A DNA stretch of 64,000 bases from Bacteroidaceae bacterium (GTDB taxonomy: Bacteria; Bacteroidota; Bacteroidia; Bacteroidales; Bacteroidaceae): the NCBI GenBank assembly GCA_017470425.1, contig JAFUYT010000021.1, positions 124,001 through 188,000 on the forward strand. Reading direction: 5' to 3'. How positions within the stretch are numbered: position 1 is the stretch's first letter; every line of letters begins with the position of its first letter. Both the position numbers and the translations under genes were made by a program. Positions 59,074-64,000 of the stretch are shown here, piece by piece. The notes below the pieces were generated by a model. The model searched no databases. It was not told the DNA's origin and saw only the letters and a list, made by a program, of their open reading frames with translations.

Positions 59074-61140
59074 ATGCACACCAACGATATGACAACACAG
59101 AGGAACAACCGCCTGCGCGGGATGCTGAAGGTGCTCGGCGCCGCCTGCATCATGCTACAGGCTGCAACCTTCTTTTCCTGTAGCGACGAACCCGACAGCG
59201 AGCACTTCTACACCTTCAAGGGGCAAATGATGAGCGAGTACCTCTACAGCCACGAGCAGTTCAGCCAGTTCACAGCACTGGCAGAGCGCACGGGGATGAT
59301 GAAGCTACTGGCCACCTACGGAGCCTACACCTGTTTCCCGCCCACCAACGAGGCCGTGGACGTATTCCTACAGAAACGGGGACTCAGCAGCATCGACCAG
59401 CTCTCTTGGGAGGACTGCGACACACTCGTGCGCACGCACCTCGTGGATAACATCTATACCACCGCCGACATGGACGATGGCGTGCTCTCCACAGCCAACA
59501 TGAACCGCCGCTACATCGAGGTCACCCACGGGACAGACGAGAACGGCAACGCCGTCGTATTCCTCAACGGAACATCGCATATCATCTTCACACTGCAAGA
59601 TGACTCCGTCGAGAACGGCATCGTACAGCCCATCACGGAAGTTCTCGAGAGCAGCAACCGCATGATCATCGACGTGATGAAGCTCAACCCGAACATCTCG
59701 CTCTTCGTGCAGGCGTTCGAGGCCACCGGGCTGCGTGATTCCTTCTATCAGTTCAAGGACGCCACCTGGGATCCCGACGAATATACCCGCTACCGCTACA
59801 TCTCACACGTGAACAAGGAGACCGCCACCGTACCCGATGAGAAGCGGACGGGATTCACCGTCTTCACACCCACCGACGAGCTCCTGCGCACCAAGTACGG
59901 CATCACGACCCTGGAAGGGCTCTATCAGAAAGCCTGCGAGATCTACGACCCCATCTACCCCGAGGATGCCGGAGCGGCCTACCACGACTTCAACCACATC
60001 AAGGACCGCCGCAACCCGCTCTTCCGGCTCCTGGCCTACCACGTGCTGACGCGCGATGCCAAAGGCTGGAACTACCTCACACCCTACAAGGACGTAGGCA
60101 TCCTCACGACGGTGATGAACCCCGTCGATTGGTATGAGACGATGCTCCCTCACACGCTGATGAAGTTCGAGCGCCTCACAGTCCGCAAGTGGGCGGGAGG
60201 CAGCACCGTGGGACAACGATATATCAACCGCCGCTACGACGACCTCTTCCAGATTCCCGGAACCATGATACAACCGACCGTGGAGACGGAATACAAGCAG
60301 GATGCCCTCAACGGACGCTACTTCTATGTCGATGACCTGCTGGCCTTCGACGAGACCACGCGCGACATCGTCCTCAACGACCGCATCCGCATGGACTTCT
60401 CCACCATCTTCCCCGAACTCATGACCAACGACATACGCCTCAATGAGCGCAACGGAGGCATGAAGCAGCAGGATCCCGACTACGACGAGACTGGCAAATT
60501 CGGCCGCAACTATTACTTCCCCAACGGCTACCTGAAGGGCGTCACCATCAATGAGGGATGCCACTTCGTATATCGCCGTCCCCACGACTACTACGACAGC
60601 TACGAGGGCGACGAGATGAACCTCTTCGGCGACTTCGACATCACGTTCAAGATTCCACCCGTGCCCTACGAGGGAGAATGGCAGCTCCGCCTGGGCTTTG
60701 CTGCTGAAGGCACACGCGGCGTGGCGCAGTTCTATTTCGACGAAGTGCCACAGGGCATACCCCTTGACATGACCAAGCAACTCAACGACCCCTCCATCCT
60801 CGGTGCCGACTGGAAGGCGGACTACAACAGCATGTCCACCGTCGATCTCTCTACCGACCAGAAGGTGCTCAAGAACAAGGGCTACTACCGAGGCGCTGCA
60901 GGCGGCTACCGCTATGCGCAGGGAAGCACCCAGCAGACCATCTTCGCCACACAGCCTCACACCATCCGCATGGTCATCTGCACCACGCACATCGACCCCT
61001 CACAGGACCACTTCCTCCGCATCCGTTGCGTATCAGCCAAGCAAGGCAACGACAACGAGTTCATGCTCGACTACCTGGAGTTGGTGCCCAAGAGCGTCTA
61101 TGGCGTCACCGACGAAGGCGAAATGGAAAGTATGCTTTAA
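59074..61140 (+). CDS. FAS1 (fasciclin) lipoprotein with C-terminal carbohydrate-binding-like module
   Basis: The start at ATG 59074 (MHTNDMTTQ) or 59089 is possible; both lead to the lipobox ATFFSC. The protein has 688 residues. The first FAS1 unit has FTALAERTGMMKLLATYGAY and TCFPPTNEAVDVFLQKRG; the second has LFVQAFEATGLRDSFYQF and TGFTVFTPTDELLRTKYGI. From about 480 a module follows with GDEMNLFGDFDITFKIPPVP, WQLRLGFAAEG, GVAQFYFDEVPQGIPLDMT and FMLDYLELVP. This is the same module as in the secreted FAS1 protein at 3604-5274. It is a surface lipoprotein of the SusCD locus. Confidence 0.83.
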   Translation: MHTNDMTTQRNNRLRGMLKVLGAACIMLQAATFFSCSDEPDSEHFYTFKGQMMSEYLYSHEQFSQFTALAERTGMMKLLATYGAYTCFPPTNEAVDVFLQKRGLSSIDQLSWEDCDTLVRTHLVDNIYTTADMDDGVLSTANMNRRYIEVTHGTDENGNAVVFLNGTSHIIFTLQDDSVENGIVQPITEVLESSNRMIIDVMKLNPNISLFVQAFEATGLRDSFYQFKDATWDPDEYTRYRYISHVNKETATVPDEKRTGFTVFTPTDELLRTKYGITTLEGLYQKACEIYDPIYPEDAGAAYHDFNHIKDRRNPLFRLLAYHVLTRDAKGWNYLTPYKDVGILTTVMNPVDWYETMLPHTLMKFERLTVRKWAGGSTVGQRYINRRYDDLFQIPGTMIQPTVETEYKQDALNGRYFYVDDLLAFDETTRDIVLNDRIRMDFSTIFPELMTNDIRLNERNGGMKQQDPDYDETGKFGRNYYFPNGYLKGVTINEGCHFVYRRPHDYYDSYEGDEMNLFGDFDITFKIPPVPYEGEWQLRLGFAAEGTRGVAQFYFDEVPQGIPLDMTKQLNDPSILGADWKADYNSMSTVDLSTDQKVLKNKGYYRGAAGGYRYAQGSTQQTIFATQPHTIRMVICTTHIDPSQDHFLRIRCVSAKQGNDNEFMLDYLELVPKSVYGVTDEGEMESML

Positions 61141-61142
61141 CC

Positions 61143-61178
61143 ATCAACTATCAACTTTCAACTATCAACTCTCAACTA
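61143..61178 (+). repeat. tandem ATCAACTTTCAACT repeat before the third FAS1 gene
   Basis: ATCAACTATCAACTTTCAAC and the bases after it fill the whole spacer to the ATG at 61181. The core is identical to the repeat before slyD (25801-25841). Confidence 0.7.
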
Positions 61179-61180
61179 CC

Positions 61181-62863
61181 ATGCCCTCCAAATATGCCCT
61201 CCTCCGTTGTCGTGTAGGCTGCGTATGTTGCGCAGCAATCCTCGCTCTCGCCGCCTGCAACGATGCCTGGAGCGACCACTACGACGCCACCTCCACCACC
61301 CAAGAGAGCGGCACTCTGTGGGATGCCATCGCCGCACAACCAGACCTCTCCAACTTCGCACGCGTAGTGGAGGCCTGCGGCTACGACATCCTCCTCAGCG
61401 GCAGCCAGGCCTACACGGTCTTCGCGCCCACCAACGACGCCCTCACCACCGCCGAGGCCGACGTCCTCATAGAGGAATTCCGGCAGCAGCAAGCGGCCGG
61501 CACACGCGTCAACGACAACACCGTCGTCAGGCAGTTCCTTCAGAACCACATCGCACTCTACAAATGGCCGGTCTCATCCATCACCAATGACAGCATCACG
61601 CTGATGAATGATAAGTACGCCGTCCTCACGCCCTCCACCCTCGCAGGTCAGCAGCTGCTCTCCACCAATGCCCTCTACAGCAACGGACTGCTCTTCACGC
61701 TGGGGCACCAGCTCGACTACTTCCCCAACGTCTTCGAGTACCTAGGCCACGACGATGACCTGGACAGCGTCTATCGGTTCCTGAACAGCTTCAGCGTCTA
61801 TGAGTTCAACGATGCCAAGAGCGTGCCGGGCGAGATTGTCGATGGACAGACCGTCTATCTCGACTCCGTCTCGGAGCTCCGCAACACGGTCCTCCAGCGC
61901 TACGGCCTCATCAACTCCGAGGATAGCACCTACTGGATGCTCTGCCCCACCAACAGCGAGTGGCGCCGACTGGTCGGCGAGTACGAACCGTTCTTCAACT
62001 ACGCCAACAGCGTCAACCAGCGCGACTCCCTGATCTACGCCAACACCCGCCTGGCCATCATCAGCGGAGCCTTCTTCAGCCGCACGATCAACTCCGACGA
62101 GGCCTTACGCGACTCCGCCGTCTCCACCCGAGCCATCTCCCACTCCTTACGACGCATGACGGGTTGGGAAGATGCCTACTACACCTATTTTAAACCTTAC
62201 GCACAAGGCGGCGCCTTCTATGGCACCGAGGACATCACGTGCAGCAACGGCCACGTGCTCAAGTCCCCCGCTTGGGGCATCTCCAAGTTCGAGACCTTCG
62301 CGCAGACCATCAAGGTCGAAGCAGAAAACATCCTGGCACAGGACACCATCATCGATGCTGTGGATCCGCTCATCGTCCGCGAAGTGGCCAGTAACAACCC
62401 CTTCTACGGCAAGGTGTCAGGCAACAGCTTCGTGGAAGTGCAACCCGACCCCGCCACCGCACAGGTCACCGTGCAGTACCGCGTGCCGAACATCCTCTCC
62501 GGCATGAAATACGACATCTACGCTGTCTTCGCGCCGGCAACAGCCTACGACACACTGGCGGTCGATGAGACCAAGCGCCCGAACATCATCCTGCCCACCC
62601 TCCAGTGGCTCGACCAGAACGGCAAGGAAGGACGCAACAACCGCATGAGGACGAAGACCGTGAACACCGCCGTCATGGACACCATCCAGTTGGTCACCGG
62701 GCAGACTTTCCCCACCAGCTCCTATGGGCTGGCTGAGGAGCAGGTGAAGCTGCGCATCAAGTCCAACATCCAGAGCAACCAGACGACCACCCACTCCGGA
62801 ACCCTTCGCATCGACTGCATCATCTTCCGGCCTACCGAGCTGGGCGGCTTCGCGGCACAATAG
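61181..62863 (+). CDS. FAS1 (fasciclin) lipoprotein, third of the triad
   Basis: The start is at ATG 61181 (MPSKYALLRCRVGCVCC); the much longer upstream frame is an artefact overlapping the previous gene. The protein has 560 residues, with lipobox LALAAC. FAS1 unit one has LSNFARVVEACGYDILL, YTVFAPTNDALTTAEADV and VVRQFLQNHIALY. Unit two has YLDSVSELRNTVLQRYGLIN and YWMLCPTNSEWRRLVGEYE. The last 200 residues have ITCSNGHVLKSPAWG, MKYDIYAVFAPAT, VMDTIQLVTGQTFPTSSYG and LRIDCIIFRP. The last module matches the LRR protein at 1242-3566. It completes the FAS1-SusC-SusD-FAS1-FAS1 set. Confidence 0.83.
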   Translation: MPSKYALLRCRVGCVCCAAILALAACNDAWSDHYDATSTTQESGTLWDAIAAQPDLSNFARVVEACGYDILLSGSQAYTVFAPTNDALTTAEADVLIEEFRQQQAAGTRVNDNTVVRQFLQNHIALYKWPVSSITNDSITLMNDKYAVLTPSTLAGQQLLSTNALYSNGLLFTLGHQLDYFPNVFEYLGHDDDLDSVYRFLNSFSVYEFNDAKSVPGEIVDGQTVYLDSVSELRNTVLQRYGLINSEDSTYWMLCPTNSEWRRLVGEYEPFFNYANSVNQRDSLIYANTRLAIISGAFFSRTINSDEALRDSAVSTRAISHSLRRMTGWEDAYYTYFKPYAQGGAFYGTEDITCSNGHVLKSPAWGISKFETFAQTIKVEAENILAQDTIIDAVDPLIVREVASNNPFYGKVSGNSFVEVQPDPATAQVTVQYRVPNILSGMKYDIYAVFAPATAYDTLAVDETKRPNIILPTLQWLDQNGKEGRNNRMRTKTVNTAVMDTIQLVTGQTFPTSSYGLAEEQVKLRIKSNIQSNQTTTHSGTLRIDCIIFRPTELGGFAAQ

Positions 62864-62908
62864 ATTCCACAGAACGAGACACTCCGCTAAAAACATAACA
62901 CATACGAT

Positions 62909-64000
62909 ATGAATAGAAAATTCATTTTCGCAATCCCCCTCCTGCTGCTCAGCACCCTGGCGGCGTGGGCACAGGAAACTGGCGACGAAACAGCTCCCGC
63001 TGCCGTCAGGAAAGAAGCGCCCAAAAAGCAGTACCCCACGCGCACCGTGCGCGGTAAGGTGCTCGACGCTGCCACGCGCCAGCCAATGGCAGGTGCGCTG
63101 GTGAGAGTCGCCGAGATAGAAGGCTACAGCACGCTCACGGCCGATGATGGCACCTACGAACTCACCGTGCCGCAGTTCGCCACTTCCATCGAAGTGTCAG
63201 TCCCCGACTACAACCTTGTCAAGATCGGACTCCGCACTGGCGAAGAGCAGCAGGAAGCACGCCTCCACCCCGATACGTTCACGCCCGAATACGATGCCGC
63301 GACGAGTATCGCCGTGAGCTCCGCCATGAGTGACTTCCGCTTCAGCAATGCCGTCAGCATCGAAAATGAGATCCAGAACCGCCTCGGCGCTGTCGTCCAC
63401 ACGACCACGCGCAGCGGCACACCCGGCATCGGAAGTGTCATGTTCATCGGCGGCCTCAACTCTCTGAATGCCAACGCGCAGCCACTCATCGTCATTGATG
63501 ACGTCATCTTCGACCAGCAGTACAGCCGCACCACCCTCCACGACGGTTTCTACAACGACATCCTCAGCAACATCAGCACGGCTGACATCGAGAGTGTAGA
63601 GGTGCTACAGAACGGCACTGCGCTCTACGGTGCCAAGGGCTCTAACGGTGTGATCCTCATCCGCACACGCCGCAACCACAGCATGGCCACCCGCATCACC
63701 GCCAGCCTCTCCGCAGGCGTGGTGCTCGAACCGAAGCACTTCAAGATGATGGATGCCACGCAGTATCGGAGCTACGCCAGCGACCTGCTGCAAAGCACCC
63801 ACACGACCATCAAGGATTTCAAATTCCTCAACGAGAATCCTTCCTATTACTACTATCCGCAATATCACAACGACACCGACTGGAAGGACGACATCTATCG
63901 CACGGCTGTCACCCAGAACTACAACATCAACGTGGAGGGTGGCGATGACGTGGCCGACTACAACCTCTCACTCGGCTACATCAACCACAAGAGCACGCTC
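62909..64000 (+). CDS. second SusC/RagA-like TonB-dependent transporter (partial, cut by window edge)
   Basis: It is open from ATG 62909 to the end of the window (364 codons). It has a signal peptide (MNRKFIFAIPLLLLSTLAAW). A carboxypeptidase-D-like domain follows (TRTVRGKVLDAATRQPMAGA, TADDGTYELTVPQF). The plug region is divergent: GVVLEPK, IENEIQNRLGAVVHTTTRSG, PLIVIDDVIFDQQ and ESVEVLQNGTALYGAKGSNG replace the usual VLKDAAATAIYG wording. The barrel start is visible (NYNINVEGGDDVADYNLSLG). It lies 45 bp after the third FAS1 gene and is probably in the same operon, with a SusD expected beyond the edge. Confidence 0.88.
   Translation, partial: MNRKFIFAIPLLLLSTLAAWAQETGDETAPAAVRKEAPKKQYPTRTVRGKVLDAATRQPMAGALVRVAEIEGYSTLTADDGTYELTVPQFATSIEVSVPDYNLVKIGLRTGEEQQEARLHPDTFTPEYDAATSIAVSSAMSDFRFSNAVSIENEIQNRLGAVVHTTTRSGTPGIGSVMFIGGLNSLNANAQPLIVIDDVIFDQQYSRTTLHDGFYNDILSNISTADIESVEVLQNGTALYGAKGSNGVILIRTRRNHSMATRITASLSAGVVLEPKHFKMMDATQYRSYASDLLQSTHTTIKDFKFLNENPSYYYYPQYHNDTDWKDDIYRTAVTQNYNINVEGGDDVADYNLSLGYINHKSTL

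Noticed and set aside
60803-61180. N-terminal extension of the third FAS1 gene
   Set aside because: The extension overlaps the preceding FAS1 coding sequence in another frame. The ATG at 61181 opens a proper lipoprotein signal.
1-64000. tRNA, rRNA, integrase or insertion sequence
   Set aside because: I looked in the intergenic regions and found no cloverleaf-like sequence, rRNA segment, transposase or integrase frame that could be supported.

Overview
The window reads as a chromosomal segment of a GC-rich Bacteroidales bacterium, most likely a Prevotella-like gut or rumen species. The evidence is SusC/SusD pairs, FAS1 (fasciclin) lipoproteins, BspA-type leucine-rich repeats, C-terminal tails of the type-IX-secretion kind (YDLSGR...GIYI...VK), a serine-type sulfatase, several secreted arabinose- or galactose-active glycosidases, and promoters matching the Bacteroidetes consensus (-33 TTTG or TTG, about 20 bp, -7 TAnnTTTG). 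No rRNA, tRNA or CRISPR array was seen.

Layout. 1-7186 (minus): secreted proteins, namely a partial Cthe_2159-like beta-helix protein, a small tail-bearing protein, and a three-gene operon FAS1, FAS1, LRR. 7398-7964: purN. 7965-11117 (minus): a sulfatase and a GH27 enzyme. 11194-12996: a CbbX-like AAA+ ATPase behind a long leader. 13359-17214 (minus): etfB, etfA, a small membrane protein and an acyl-CoA dehydrogenase. 17446-20643: a large DUF1680 glycosidase. 20696-25671 (minus): ilvD, ilvB, ilvN and an acyl-ACP thioesterase. 25842-29133 (plus): slyD, aroC and cstA.

29134-33960 is an AT-richer accessory island. It holds a decayed toxin-antitoxin pair fused to a lipoprotein stub, a small membrane protein, a DUF262-HNH protein cotranscribed with an EcoRI-type adenine methyltransferase, an ORF6N protein and an HxlR regulator. 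Two copies of a promoter plus structured leader lie in it.

34010-38408 (minus) carries GH127, a BrkB/YihY membrane protein and an EamA transporter. 38656-45699 (plus) carries CotH, a zincin-like protein and a multidomain GH43. 46230-48656 is a DUF4859 repeat protein, divergent from a second zincin-like protein. 51269-64000 is a polysaccharide-utilisation-like locus with the order FAS1, SusC, SusD, FAS1, FAS1, SusC (cut by the window edge).

The most interesting observations are these. (i) The three FAS1 genes of the right-hand SusCD locus match one-to-one, by C-terminal modules, the three-gene operon at the left end, which has no SusCD. (ii) A nested-palindrome repeat family occurs three times: inside the etfB reading frame, between ilvD and ilvB, and forming the aroC C-terminus. 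(iii) A promoter-leader is duplicated in the accessory island, with a hairpin that changes sequence but keeps pairing.
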